64,000 nucleotides of DNA from Ptiloglossa arizonensis. Its lineage: Eukaryota > Arthropoda > Insecta > Hymenoptera > Colletidae. A program made the position numbers and the translations under genes. The DNA is taken from contig NW_027478399.1 of the NCBI RefSeq assembly GCF_051014685.1, positions 806,001 through 870,000 of the forward strand, given 5' to 3'. This document shows positions 36,508 to 50,300 of the stretch, one piece after another. Position 1 is the stretch's first letter, and each line of letters opens with the position of its first letter. Under the pieces are notes generated by a model. It searched no databases, was not told the DNA's origin, and saw nothing but the letters and a program-made list of their open reading frames with translations.

Positions 36508-39500
36508 TATGTGTATTTTTGCCCTAGGCCATATTGGTGATTGGTTTCGAGTATCAGACTTGAGAAAACTGTGATGGTTTCTCAACCATTCCTTAACTTT
36601 AAACTCCCATATCTCGCGAACGGATTGACGAACTCGAGAAATTCCTGTTGCACCTGAAAGTAGAAACACGCCCGATTACAAAGATATGTGTGTTTTCCCC
36701 CTAGGCCTTTGTAGTTATTGGTTTCGAGTATCAGACTTGCGAAAATTTTGATGGTTTCTCAACCATTCCTTAACTTCAAACTCCCATATCTCGAGAACGG
36801 ATTGACGAACTCGAGAAATTCCTGTTGCATCTGAAAGTAGAAACTCGCCCGATTACAATGGTGTGTGTACTTTTCCCCTAGGCCATTCCAGTTATTCGTT
36901 TCTAGCATCAGAATTGCGAAAATTTTGATGGTTTCTCAACCATTCCTTAAATTCAAACTCCCATATCTCGCGAACAGATTGGCGAACTCGAAAATTCCTA
37001 TTGCATCTGAAAGCAGAAACTCGTCCGAATACAATGGTGTGTGTACTTTTCCCCTAGGCCATTCCAGTTATTGGTTTCGAGTATCAGACCAGCGAAAATT
37101 TTGATGGTTTCTCAACCATTCCTTAACTTCACACTCCCATATCTCGCGAACGGATTGGCGAACTCGAGAATTTCCTATTGCATCTGAAAGTAGAAACTCG
37201 CCCGATTACAACGGTATGTGTACTTTTCCCCTAGGGCATAGTAGTTATTGGTTTCGAGTATCAGACTTTTGAAAATTTTGATGGTGTCTCAACCATTCCT
37301 TTACTTCAAACTCCCATATCTCGCGAACGGATTCACGAACTCGAGAAATTCCTGTTGCATCTGAAAGTAGAATCTCGCCCGATTACTACGATATGTGTAT
37401 TTTTCCCCTAGGCCATTGTAGTTATTGGTTTCGAGTATCAGACTTGCGAAAATTTTGATGGTATCTCAACCATTCCTTAACTTCAAACTCCCATATCTCG
37501 CGAACGGATTGACGAACTCGAGAATTTCCTATTGCACCTGGAAGCAGAAACTCGCCCGATTACAACGGTATGTGTATTTTTCCCCTAGGCCTTTGTAGTT
37601 ATTGGTTTCGAGTATCAGACTTGCGAAAATTTTGTTGGTTTCTCAACCATTCCTTAACTTCACACTCCCATATCTCGCGAACGGATTGGCGAACTCGAGA
37701 ATTTCCTATTGCATCTGAAAGCCAAAACTCGCCCGATTACAATGGTGTGTGTACTTTTCCCCTAGGCCATTCCAGTTATTCGTTTCTAGCATCAGAATTG
37801 CGAAAATTTTGATGGTTTCTCAACCATTCCTTAAATTCAAACTCCCATATCTCGCGAACGGATTGGCGAACTCGAGAAATTCCTATTGCATCTGAAAGCA
37901 GAAACCCGTCCGAATACAATGGTGTGTGTACTTTTCCCCTAGGCCATTCCAGTTATTGGTTTCGAGTATCAGACCAGCGAAAATTTTGATGGTTTCTCAA
38001 CCATTCCTTAACTTCAAACTCCCATATCTCGCGAACGGATTGACGAACTCGAGAAATTCCTGTTGCACCTGAAAGTAGAAACACGCCCGATTACAAAGAT
38101 ATGTGTGTTTCCCCCCAAGGTCTTTGTAGTTATGTGTTTCGTGTATCAGACTTGCGAAAATTTTGATGGTGTCTCAACCATTCCTTTACTTCAAACTCCC
38201 ATATCTCGCGAACGGATTCACGAACTCGAGAAATTCCTGTTGCATCTGAAAGTAGAATCTCGCCCCGATTACAACGATATGTGTATTTTTCCCCTAGGCC
38301 ATTGTAGTTATTGGTTTCGAGTATCAGACTTGCGAAAATTGTGATGGTTTCACAACCATTCCTTAACTTCAAACACCCATATCTCGCGAACGGATTGGCG
38401 AACTCGAGAAATTCCTATTGCATCTGAAAGCAGAAACTCGTCCGAATACAATGGTGTGTGTACTTTTCCCCTAGGCCAATCCAGTTATTGGTTTCGAGTA
38501 TCAGACCAGCGAAAATTTTGATGGTTTCTCAACCATTCCTTAACTTCAAACTCCCATATCTCGCGAACGGATTGACGAACTCGAGAAATTCCTGTTACAT
38601 GTGGAAGTAGAAACTCGCCCGATTACAACGGTATGTGTATTTTTCCCCTAGGCCTTTGTAGTTATTGGTTTCGAGTATCAGACTTGCGAAAATTTTGTTG
38701 GTTTCTCAACCATTCCTTAACTTCACACTCCCATATCTCGCGAACGGATTGGCGAACTCCAGAATTTCCTATTGCATCTGAAAGCAGAAACTCGCCCGAT
38801 TACAAAGATATGTGTGTTTTCCCCCTAGGCCTTTGTAGTTATTGGTTTCGAGTATCAGACTTGCGAAAATTTTGATGGTGTCTCAAGCATTCCTTAACTT
38901 CAAACTCCCATATCTCGCGAACGGATTGACGAACTCGCGAAGTTTCTGTTGCATCTGAAAGTAGAAACTCGTCCGAATACAATGGTGTGTGTACTTTTCC
39001 CCTAGGCCAATCCAGTTATTGGTTTCGAGTATCAGACTTGCGAAAATTTTGATGGTTTCTCAACCATTTCTTAACTTCAAACTCCCATATCTCGCGAACG
39101 GATTGACGAACTCGAGAAATTCCTGTTACATGTGGAAGTAGAAACTCGCCCGATTACAACGGTATGTGTATTTTTCCCCTGGGCCTTTGTAGTTATTGGT
39201 TTCGAGTATCAGACTTGCGAAAATTTTGATGGTGTCTCAACCATTCCATAACTTCAAACTCCCATATCTCGCGAACGCATTGACGAACTCGAGAATTTCC
39301 TATTGCACCTGGAAGCAGAAACTCGCCCGATTACAACGGTATGTGTATTTTTGCCCTAGGCCATTGTAGTTATTGGTTTCGAGTATCAGACTTGCGAAAA
39401 TTTTGATGGTTTCTCAACCATTCCTTCACTTCAAACTCCCATATCTCGCGAACGTATTGACGAACTCGAGAATGTGCCATTGCATCTGAAAGCAGAAACT

Positions 39501-40859
39501 CGCCCGATTACAACGGTATGTGTATTTTTGCCCTAGGCCATTGTAGTTATTGGTTTCGAGTATCAGACTTGCGAAAATTTTGATGGTTTCTCAACCATTC
39601 CTTAACTTCAAACTCCCATATCTCGCGAACGGATTGACGAACTCGAGAAATTCCTGTTGCACCTGAAAGTAGAAACACGCCCGATTACAAAGATATGTGT
39701 GTTTTCCCCCTAGGCCTTTGTAGTTATTGGTTTCGAGTATCAGACCAGCGAAAATTTTGATGGTTTCTCAACCATTCCTTAACTTCAAACTCCCATATCT
39801 CGCGAACGGATTGACGAACTCGAGAAATTCCTGTTACATGTGGAAGTAGAAACTCGCCCGATTACAACGGTATGTGTATTTTTCCCCTGGGCCTTTGTAG
39901 TTATTGGTTTCGAGTATCAGACTTGCGAAAATTTTGTTGGTTTCTCAACCATTCCTTAACTTCACACTCCCATATCTCGCGAACGGATTGGCGAACTCGA
40001 GAATTTCCTATTGCATCTGAAAGCAGAAACTCGCCCGATTACAAAGATATGTGTGTTTTCCCCTTAGGCCTTTGTAGTTATTGGTTTCGAGTATCAGACT
40101 TGCGAAAATTGTGATGGTTTCTCAACCATTCCTTAACTTCAAACTCCCATATCTCGCGAACGGATTGACGAACTCGAGAAATTCCTGTTGCACCTGAAAG
40201 TAGAAACACGCCCGATTTCAAAGATATGTGTGTTTTCCCCCTAGGCCTTTGTAGTTATTGGTTTCGAGTATAAGACTTGCGAAAATTTTGATGGTTTCTC
40301 AACCATTCCTTAACTTCAAACTCCCATATCTCGCGAACGGATTGACGAACTCGAGAAATTCCTGTTGCATCTGAAAGTAGAAACTCTCCCGATTACAATG
40401 GTGTGTGTACTTCTCCCCTGGGCCATTCCAGTTATTCGTTTCTAGCAACAGAATTGCGAAAATATTGATGGTTTTCAACCATTCCTTACCTTCAAACTCT
40501 CATATCTCGCGAACGGATTGACGAACTCGAGAAATTCCTATTGCATCTGAAAGCAGAAACTCGCCCGAATACAATGGTGTGTGTACTTTTCCCCTAGGAC
40601 ATTCCAGTTATTCGTTTCTAGCATCAGAATTGCGAAAATTTTGATGGTTTCTCAACCATTCCTTAACTTCAAACTCCCATATCTCGCGAACGTATTGACG
40701 AACTCGAGAATGTGCTATTGCATCTGAAAGCAGGAACACGCCCGATTACAACGGTATGTGTATTTTTGCCCTAGGCCATATTGGTGATTGGTTTCGCGTA
40801 TCAGACTTGCGAAAATTGTGATGGTTTCTCAACCATTCCTTAACTTCAAACTCCCATAT

Positions 40860-42575
40860 CTCGCGAACGGATTGACGAACTCGAGAAATTCCTGTTGCAT
40901 CTGAAAGTAGAAACTCGCCCGAATACAATGGTGTGTGTACTATTCCCCTAGGCCAATCCAGTTATTCGTTTCTAGCATCAGAATTGCGAAAATATTGATG
41001 GTTTCTCAACCATTCCTTAACTTCAAACTCCCATATCTCGCGAACGGATTGACGAACTCGAGAAATTCCTATTGCATCTGAAAGCAGAATCTCGTCCGAA
41101 TACAATGGTGTGTGTACTTTTCCCCTAGGCCATTCCAGTTATTGGTTTCGAGTATCAGACCAGCGAAAATTTTGATGGTTTCTCAACCATTCCTTAACTT
41201 CAAACTCCCATATCTCGCGAACGGATTGACGAACTCGAGAAATTCCAGTTGCATCTGAAAGTAGAAACTCGCCCGAATACAATGGTGTGTGTACTATTCC
41301 CCTAGGCCAATCCAGTTATTGGTTTCGAGTATCAGACTTGCGAAAATTTTGATGGTTTCTCAATCATTCCTTAATTTCAAACTTCCATATCTCGCGAACG
41401 GATTGACGAACTCGAGAATTTTGTATTGCATCTGAAATCAGAAACTCGCCCGATTACAACGGTATGTGTATTTTTGCCCTAGGCCATTGTAGTTATTGGT
41501 TTCGAGTATCAGAATTGCGAAAATTTTGATGGTTTCTCAACCATTCCTTAACTTCAAACTCCCATATCTCGCGAACGTATTGACGAACTCGAGAATGTGC
41601 TATTGCATCTGAAAGCAGGAACTCGCCCGATTACAACGGTATGTGTATTTTTGCCCTAGGCCATATTGGTGATTGGTTTCGCGTATCAGACTTGCGAAAA
41701 TTGTGATGGTTTCTCAACCATTCCTTAACTTCAAACTCCCATATCTCGCGAACGGATTGACGAACTCGAGAAATTCCTGTTGCACCTGAAAGTAGAAACA
41801 CGCCCGATTTCAAAGATATGTGTGTTTTCCCCCTAGGCCTTTGTAGTTATTGGTTTCGAGTATAAGACTTGCGAAAATTTTGAAGGTTTCTCAACCATTC
41901 CTTAACTTCAAACTCCCATATCTCGGGAACGGATTGACGAACTCGAGAAATTCCTGTTGCATCTGAAAGTAGAAACTCTCCCGATTACAATGGTGTGTGT
42001 ACTTCTCCCCTAGGCCATTCCAGTTATTCGTTTCTAGCATCAGAATTGCGAAAATGTTGATGGTTTCTCAACCATTCCTTAACTTCAAACTCCCATATCT
42101 CGCGAACGGATTGACGAACTCGAGAAATTCCTATTGCATCTGAAAGCAGAAACTCGCCCGAATACAATGGTGTGTGTACTATTCCCCTAGGCCAATCCAG
42201 TTATTGGTTTCGAGTATCAGACCAGCGAAAATTTTGATGGTTTCTCAACCATTCCTTAACTTCAAACTCCCATATCTCGCGAACGGATTGACGAACTCGA
42301 GAAATTCCTGTTGCATCTGAAAGAAGAAACACGCCCGATTACAATGGTGTGTGTACTTTTCCCCGAGGCCATTCCAGTTATTCGTTTCTAGCATCAGAAT
42401 TGCGAAAAGTTTGATGGTTTCTCAACCATTCCTTAACTTCAAACACCCATATCTCGCGAACGGATTGGCGAACTCGAGAAATTCCTATTGCATCTGAAAG
42501 CAGAAACTCGTCCGAATACAATGGTGTGTGTACTTTTCCCCTAGGCCACTCCAGTTACTGGTTTCGAGTATCAGA
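40860..42575. repeat. Segment duplicated at about 48471..50186 (offset 7611 bp)
   Basis: Markers lie exactly 43 monomers apart: CGAATACAATGG with GTACTATTCCCC (40920 and 48531), GAATTTTGTATTGC (near 41415 and 49026), GAATGTGCTATTGC followed by AAAGCAGGAAC, and AAAGAAGAAAC with TTTTCCCCGAGGCC (42320 and 49931). The copies differ at scattered sites (AATATTGATGG against AATCTTGATGG; AACACGCCC against AACTCGCCC). Homology ends near 42575, where this copy goes to GGTTCCTCAACC. Confidence 0.75.
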
Positions 42576-42749
42576 CCAGCGAAAATTTTGATGGTTCCTC
42601 AACCATTCCTTAACTTCAAAGTCCCATATCTCGCGAACGTATTGACGAAATCGAGAAATTCCTGTTGCATGTGAAAGTAGAATCTCGCCCGTTTACAACG
42701 GTATGTGCATTTTTCCCCTAGGCATTTGTAGTTATTGGTTTCGAGTATC

Positions 42750-43690
42750 AGACTTGCGAAAATGTTGATGGTTTCTCAACCATTCCTTAACTTCAGACCC
42801 CCATTTCTCGCGAACGGATTGACGAACTCGAGAAATTCCTGTTGTATCTGATAGTAGAAACTCGCCCGATTACAATGGTATGTGTACTTTTCCCCTAGGC
42901 CATTCCAGTTATTGGTTTCGAGTATCAGACCAGCGAAAATTTTGATGGTTTCTCAATCATTTCTTAACTTCAAACTCCCATATCTCGTGAACGTATTGAC
43001 GAACTCGAGAATGTGCTATTGCATCTGAAAGCAGAAACTCGCCCGATTACAACGGTATGTGTATTCTTGCCCTAGGCCATATTGGTGATTGGTTTCGAGT
43101 ATCAGACTTGCGAAAATTGTGATGGTTTCTCAACCATTCCTTAACTTCAAACTCCCATATCTCGCGAACGGATTGACGAACTCGAGAAATTCCTGTTGCA
43201 CCTGAAAGTAGAAACACGCCCGATTACAAAGATATGTGTGTTTTCCCCCTAGGACTTTGTAGTTATTGGTTTCGAGTATCAGACTTGCGAAAATTTTGAT
43301 GGTTTCTCAACCATTCCTTAACTTCAAACTCCCATATCTCGCGAACGGATTGACGAACTCGAGAAATTCCTGTTGCATCTGAAAGTAGAAACTCGCCCGA
43401 TTACAATGGTGTGTGTACTTTTCCCCTCGGCCATTCCAGGTATTTGTTTCTAGCATCAGAAATGCGAAAATTTTGATGGTTTCTCAACCATTCCTTAACT
43501 TCAAACTCCCATATCTCGCGAACGGATAGGCGAACTCGAGAAATTCCTATTGCATCTGAAAGCAGAAACTCGTCCGAATACAATGGTGTGTGTACTTTTC
43601 CCCTAGGCCAATCCAGTTATTGGTTTCGAGTATCAGACCAGCGAAAATTTTGATGGTTTCTCAACCATTCCTTAACTTCAAACTCCCATA
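42750..43690. repeat. Segment duplicated at about 50538..51478 (offset 7788 bp)
   Basis: The variants GAAAATGTTGATGG, CAGACCCCCATTTC, CTCAATCATTTC, GTGTATTCTTGCCC (43063 and 50851) and TTTTCCCCTCGGCC recur 44 monomers on. That is one monomer more than the offset of the preceding paired block, so a one-monomer gain or loss separates the two lineages between about 42.58 and 42.75 kb. Differences are scattered, such as GATAGTAG near 42850 and GGATAGGCG near 43527. Confidence 0.72.
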
Positions 43691-45475
43691 TCTCGCGAAC
43701 GGATTGACGATCTCGAGAAACTCCTGTTACATGTGGAAGTAGAAACTCGCCCGATTAGAACGGTATGTGTATTTTTCCCCTAGGCCTTTGTAGTTATTGG
43801 TTTCGAGTATCAGACTTGCGAAAATTTTGTTGGTTTCTCAACCATTCCTTAACTTCACACTGCCATATCTCGCGAACGGATTGGCGAACTCGAGAATTTC
43901 CTATTGCATCTGAAAGCAGAAACTCGCCCGATTACAAAGATATGTGTGTTTTCCCCCTAGGCAAATGTAGATATTGGTTTCGAGTATCAGACTTGCGAAA
44001 ATTTTGATGGTGTCTCAAGCATTCCTTAACTTCAAACTCCCATATCTCGCGAACGGATTGACGAACTCGAGAAATTCCTGTTGCATCTAAAAGTAGAAAC
44101 TCGCCCGATTACAACGGTAAGTGTATTTTTCCCCTAGGCATTTGTAGTTACTGGTTTCGAGTATCAGAATTGCGAAAATTTTGATGGTTTCTCAACCATT
44201 CCTTAACTTCAAACTCCCATATCTCGCGAACGGATTGACGAACTCGAGAAATTCCTGTTGCATCTGAAAGTAGAAACTCGCCCGATTACAATGGTGTGTG
44301 TACTTTTCCCCTAGGCCATTCCAGTTATTCGTTTCTAGCATCAGAATTGCGAAAATTTTGATGTTTTCTCAACCATTCCTTAACTTCAAACTCCCATATC
44401 TCGCGAACGGATTGGCGAACTCGAGAAATTCCTATTGCATCTGAAAGCAGAAACTCGTCCGAATACAATGGTGTGTGTACTTTTCCCCTAGGCCATTCCA
44501 GTTATTGGTTTCGAGTATCAGACCAGCGAAAATTTTGATGGTTTCTCAACCATTCCTTAACTTCAAACTCCCATATCTCGCGAACGGATTGACGAACTCG
44601 AGAAATTCCTGTTGCACCTGAAAGTAGAAACACGCCCGATTACAAAGATATGTGTGTTTCCCCCCAAGGCCTTTGTAGTTATGGGTTTCGAGTATCAGAC
44701 TTGCGAAAGTTTTGATGGTGTCTCAACCATTCCTTAACTTCAAACTCCCATATCTCGCGAACGTATTGACGAAATCGAGAAATTCTTGTTGCATGTGAAA
44801 GTAGAATCTCGCCCGTTTACAACGGTTTGTGTATTTTTCCCCTAGGCATTTGTAGTTATTGGTTTCGAGTATCAGACTTGCGAAAATGTTGATGGTTTCT
44901 CAACCATTCCTTAACTTCAGACCCCCATTTCTCGCGAACGGATTGACGAACTCGAGAAATTCCTGTTGTATCTGAAAGTAGAAACTCGCCCGATTACGAT
45001 GGTATGTGTACTTTTCCCCTAGGCCATTCCAATTATTGGTTTCGAGTATCAGACCAGCGAAAATTTTGATGGTTTCTCAATCATTTCTTAACTTCAAACT
45101 TCCATATCTCGCGAACGGATTGACGAACTCGAGAATTTCCTGTTGCATCAGAAAGCCGGAACTCGCCCGATTACAACGGTATGTGTATTTTTGGCCTAGG
45201 CCTTTGTAGTTATTGGTTTCGAGTATCAGACTTGCGAAAATTTTGTTGGTTTCTCAACCATTCCTTAACTTCACACTCCCATATCTCGCGAACGGATTGG
45301 CGAACTCGAGAATTTCCTATTGCATCTGAAAGCAGAAACTCGCCCGATTACAAAGATATGTGTGTTTTCCCCCTAGGCCTTTGTAGTTATTGGTTTCGAG
45401 TATCAGACTTGCGAAAATTTTGATGGTGTCTCAAGCATTCCTTAACTTCAAACTCCCATATCTCGCGAACGGATT

Positions 45476-47330
45476 GAGGAACTCGAGAAATTCCTGTTGC
45501 ATCTGAAAGTAGAAACTCGCCCGATTACAATTGTGTGTGTGCTTTTCCCCTAGGCCATTCCAGCTATTCGTTTCTAGCATCAGAATTGCGAAAATTTTGA
45601 TGGTTTATCAACCATTCCTTAACTTCAAACTCCCATATCTCGCGAACGGATTGGCGAACTCGAGAAATTCCTATTGCATCTGAAAGCAGAAACTCGTCCG
45701 AATACAATGGTGTGTGTACTTTTCCCCTAGGCCATTCCAGTTATTGGTTTCGAGTATCAGACCAGCGAAAATTTTGATGGTTTCTCAAACATTCCTTAAC
45801 TTCAAACACCCATATCTCGCGAACGGATTGACGAACTAGAGAAATTCCTGTTGCACCTGAAAGTAGAAACACGCCCGATTACAAAGATATGTGTGTTTCC
45901 CCCCTAGGCCTTTGTAGTTATGGGTTTCGAGTATCAGACTTGCGAAAATTTTGATGGTGTCTCAACCATTCCTTAACTTCAAACTCCCATATCTCGCGAA
46001 CGCATTGACGAACTCGAGAAATTCCTGTTGCATCTGAAAGTAGAAACTCGCCCGATTACAATGGTGTGTGTGCTTTTCCCCTAGGCCATTCCAGCTATTC
46101 GTTCCTAGCATCAGAATTGCGAAAATTTTGATGGTTTATCGACCATTCCTTAACTTCAAACTCCCATATCTCGCGAACGGATTGGCGAACTCGAGAAATT
46201 CCTATTGCATCTGAAAGCAGAAACTCGTCCGAATACAATGGTGTGTGTACTTTTCCCCTAGGCCATTCCAGTTATTGGTTTCGAGTATCAGACCAGCGAA
46301 AATTTTGATGGTTTCTCAAACATTCCTTAACTTCAAACACCCATATCTCGCGAACGGATTGACGAACTAGAGAAATTCCTGTTGCACCTGAAAGTAGAAA
46401 CACGCCCGATTACAAAGATATGTGTGTTTCCCCCCTAGGCCTTTGTAGTTATGGGTTTCGAGTATCAGACTTGCGAAAATTTTGATGGTGTCTCAACCAT
46501 TCCTTAACTTCAAACTCCCATATCTCGCGAACGCATTGACGAACTCGAGAATTTCCTACTGCACCTGGAAGCAGAAACTCGCCCGATTACAGCGGTATGT
46601 GTATTTTTGCCCTAGGCCATTGTAGTTATTGGTTTCGAGTATCAGACTTGCGAAAATTTTGATGGTTTCTCAACCATTCCTTCACTTCAAACTCCCATAT
46701 CTCGCGAACGTATTGACGAACTCGAGAATGTGCCATTGCATCTGAAAGCAGAAACTCGCCCGATTACAACGGTATGTGTATTTTTGCCCTAGGCATTTGT
46801 AGTTATTGGTTTCGAGTATCAGACTTGCGAAAATTTTGAAGGTTTCTCAAACATTCCTTAACTTCAAACTCCCATATCTCGCGAACGGATTGACGAACTA
46901 GAGAAATTCCTGTTGCATCTGAAAGTAGAAACTCGCCCGATTACAATGGTGTGTGTGCTTTTCCCCTAGGCCATTCCAGCTATTCGTTTCTAGCATCAGA
47001 ATTGCGAAAATTTTGATGGTTTATCAACCATTCCTTAACTTCAAACTCGCATATCTCGCGAACGGATTGGCGAACTCGAGAAATTCCTATTGCATCTGAA
47101 AGCAGAAACTCGTCCGAAAACAATGGTGTGTGTACTTTTCCCCTAGGCCATTCCAGTTATTGGTTTCGAGTATCAGACCAGCGAAAATTTTGATGGTTTC
47201 TCAAACATTCCTTAACTTCAAACACCCATATCTCGCGAACGGATTGACGAACTAGAGAAATTCCTGTTGCACCTGAAAGTAGAAACACGCCCGATTACAA
47301 AGATATGTGTGTTTCCCCCCTAGGCCTTTG
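45476..47330. repeat. Three-monomer repeats (531 bp), two tandem and one nearby copy
   Basis: The trio GTGTGTGCTTTTCCCC with AGCTATTCG, then GGTTTATC units, then AACTAGAGAAATT starts at about 45480 and again 531 bp on at about 46011. A third copy begins at about 46896, 885 bp (five monomers) after the second. The TAGAG change removes the usual CTCGAG box in this trio and was seen nowhere else. Copies differ at a few bases (TTTCTAGC against TTCCTAGC; CTCAAACATT retained in all). Confidence 0.82.
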
Positions 47331-50300
47331 TAGTTATTGGTTTCGAGTATCAGACTTGCGAAAATTTTGATGGTTTCTCAACCATTCCTTAACTTCTAAC
47401 TCCCATATCTCGCGAACGGATTGACGAACTCGAGAAATTCCTGTTGCACCTGAAAGTAGAAACACGCCCGATTACAAAGATATGTGTGTTTTCCCCCTAG
47501 GCCTTTGTAGTTATTGGTTTCGAGTATCAGACCAGCGAAAATTTTGATGGTTTCTCAACCATTCCTTAACTTCAAACTCCCATATCTCGCGAACGGATTG
47601 ACGAACTCGAGAAATTCCTGTTACATGTGGAAGTAGAAACTCGCCCGATTACAACGGTATGTGTATTTTTCCCCTGGGCCTTTGTAGTTATTGGTTTCGA
47701 GTATCAGACTTGCGAAAATTTTGTTGGTTTCTCAACCATTCCTTAACTTCACACTCCCATATCTCGCGAACGGATTGGCGAACTCGAGAATTTCCTATTG
47801 CATCTGAAAGCAGAAACTCGCCCGATTACAAAGATATGTGTGTTTTCCCCTTAGGCCTTCGTAGTTATTGGTTTCGAGTATCAGACTTGCGAAAATTTTG
47901 ATGGTTTCTCAACCATTCCTTAACTTCAAACTCCCATATCTCGCGAACGGATTGACGAACTCGAGAAATTCCTGTTGCACCTGAAAGTAGAAACACGCCC
48001 GATTTCAAAGATATGTGTGTTTTCCCCCTAGGCCTTTGTAGTTATTGGTTTCGAGTATAAGACTTGCGAAAATTTCGATGGTTTCTCAACCATTCCTTAA
48101 CTTCAAACTCCCATATCTCGCGAACGGATTGACGAACTCGAGAAATTCCTATTGCATCTGAAAGCAGAAACTCGCCCGAATACAATGGTGTGTGTGTTTC
48201 CACCCAAGGCCTTTGTATTTATGGGTTTCGAGTATCAGACTTGCGAAAATTTTGATGGTGTCTCAACCATTCCTTTACTTCAAACTCCCATATCTCGCAA
48301 ACGGATTGACGAACTCGAGAAATTCCTGTTGCATCTGAAAGTAGAAACTCGCCCGATTACAACGGTATGTGTATTTTTCCCCTAGGCATTTGTAGTTACT
48401 GGTTTCGAGTATCTGACTTGCGAAAATTTTGATGGTTTCTCAACCATTCCTTAACTTCAAACTCCCATATCTCGCGAACGGATTGACGAACTCGAGAAAT
48501 TCCTGTTGCATCTGAAAGTAGAAACTCGCCCGAATACAATGGTGTGTGTACTATTCCCCTAGGCCAATCCAGTTATTCGTTTCTAGCATCAGAATTGCGA
48601 AAATCTTGATGGTTTCTCAACCATTCCTTAACTTCAAACTCCCATATCTCGCGAACGGATTGACGAACTCGAGAAATTCCGATTGCATCTGAAAGCAGAA
48701 CCTCGTCAGAATACAATGGTGTGTGTACTTTTACCCTAGGCCATTCCAGTTATTGGTTTCGAGTATCAGACCAGCGAAAATTTTGATGGTTTCTCAACCA
48801 TTCCTTAACTTCAAACTCCCATATCTCGCGAACGGATTGACGAACTCGAGAAATTCCAGTTGCATCTGAAAGTAGAAACTCGCCCGAATACAATGGTGTG
48901 TGTACTATTCCCCTAGGCCAATCCAGTTATTGGTTTCGAGTATCAGACTTGCGAAAATTTTGATGGTTTCTCAATCATTCCTTAATTTCAAACTTCCATA
49001 TCTCGCGAACGGATTGACGAACTCGAGAATTTTGTATTGCATCTGAAATCAGAAACTCGCCCGATTACAACGGTATGTGTATTTTTGCCCTAGGCCATTG
49101 TAGTTATTGGTTTCGAGTATCAGAATTGCGAAAATTTTGATGGTTTCTCAACCATTCCTTAACTTCAAACTCCCATATCTCGCGAACGTATTGACGAACT
49201 CGAGAATGTGCTATTGCATCTGAAAGCAGGAACTCGCCCGATTACAACGGTATGTGTATTTTTGCCCTAGGCCATATTGGTGATTGGTTTCGAGTATCAG
49301 ACTTGCGAAAATTGTGATGGTTTCTCAACCATTCCTTAACTTCAAACTCCCATATCTCGCGAACGGGTTGACGAACTCGAGAAATTCCTGTTGCACCTGA
49401 AAGTAGAAACACGCCCGATTTCAAAGATATGTGTGTTTTCCCCCTAGGCCTTTGTAGTTATTGGTTTCGAGTATAAGACTTGCGAAAATTTTGATGGTTT
49501 CTCAACCATTCCTTAACTTCAAACTCCCATATCTCGCGAACGGATTGACGAACTCGAGAAATTCCTGTTGCACCTGAAAGTAGAAACACGCCCGATTTCA
49601 AAGATATGTGTGTTTTCCCCCTAGGCCTTTGTAGTTATTGGTTTCGAGTATAAGACTTGCGAAAATGTTGATGGTTTCTCAACCATTCCTTAACTTCAAA
49701 CTCCCATATCTCGCGAACGGATTGACGAACTCGAGATATTCCTATTGCATCTGAAAGCAGAAACTCGCCCGAATACAATGGTGTGTGTACTATTCCCCTA
49801 GGCCAATCCAGTTATTGGTTTCGAGTGTCAGACCAGCGAAAATTTTGATGGTTTCTCAACCATTCCTAAACTTCAAACTCCCATATCTCGCGAACGGATT
49901 GACGAACTCGAGAAATTCCTGTTGCATCTGAAAGAAGAAACTCGCCCGATTACAATGGTGTGTGTACTTTTCCCCGAGGCCATTCCAGTTATTCGTTTCT
50001 AGCATCAGAATTGCGAAAAGTTTGATGGTTTCTCAACCATTCCTTAACTTCAAACTCCCATATCTCGCGAACGGATTGGCGAACTCGAGAAATTCCTATT
50101 GCATCTGAAAGCAGAAACTCGTCCGAATACAATGGTGTGTGTACTTTTCCCCTAGGCCACTCCAGTTACTGGTTTCGAGTATCAGACCTGCGAAAATTTT
50201 GATGGTTTCTCAACCATTCCTTAACTTCAAACTCCCATATCTCGCGAACGGATTGACGAACTCGAGAAATTCCTGTTGCACCTGAAGGTAGAAACACGCC

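Larger units (their letters stand above)
36508..45475. repeat. Right-hand subfamily domain, irregular part
   Basis: About 50 monomers of subfamilies not noticed to the left: TTTCTAGCATCAG with GAATTGCG (first near 36900), GGCCAATCCAG, GGCCATATTGGTGATTGG, and CACCTGAAAGTAG with AAAGATATGTGTG. The GGGAATCAG subfamily, abundant before, is not seen here. Indels: one base lost in CTCGAAAATTCC near 36991, one gained in CTCGCCCCGATT near 38264, one lost in GGTTTTCAACC near 40476. Segments pair with blocks further right (40860..42575 and 42750..43690, listed separately). The 93-codon open reading frame at 38063..38344 spans the inserted base and is not a gene. Confidence 0.8.

Noticed and set aside
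38063..38344. Open reading frame of 93 codons, longest in the window
   Set aside because: It is satellite read-through extended by a one-base gain near 38264. It has no domain, is not present in other copies at this length, and lies in the same repeat as all its neighbours.
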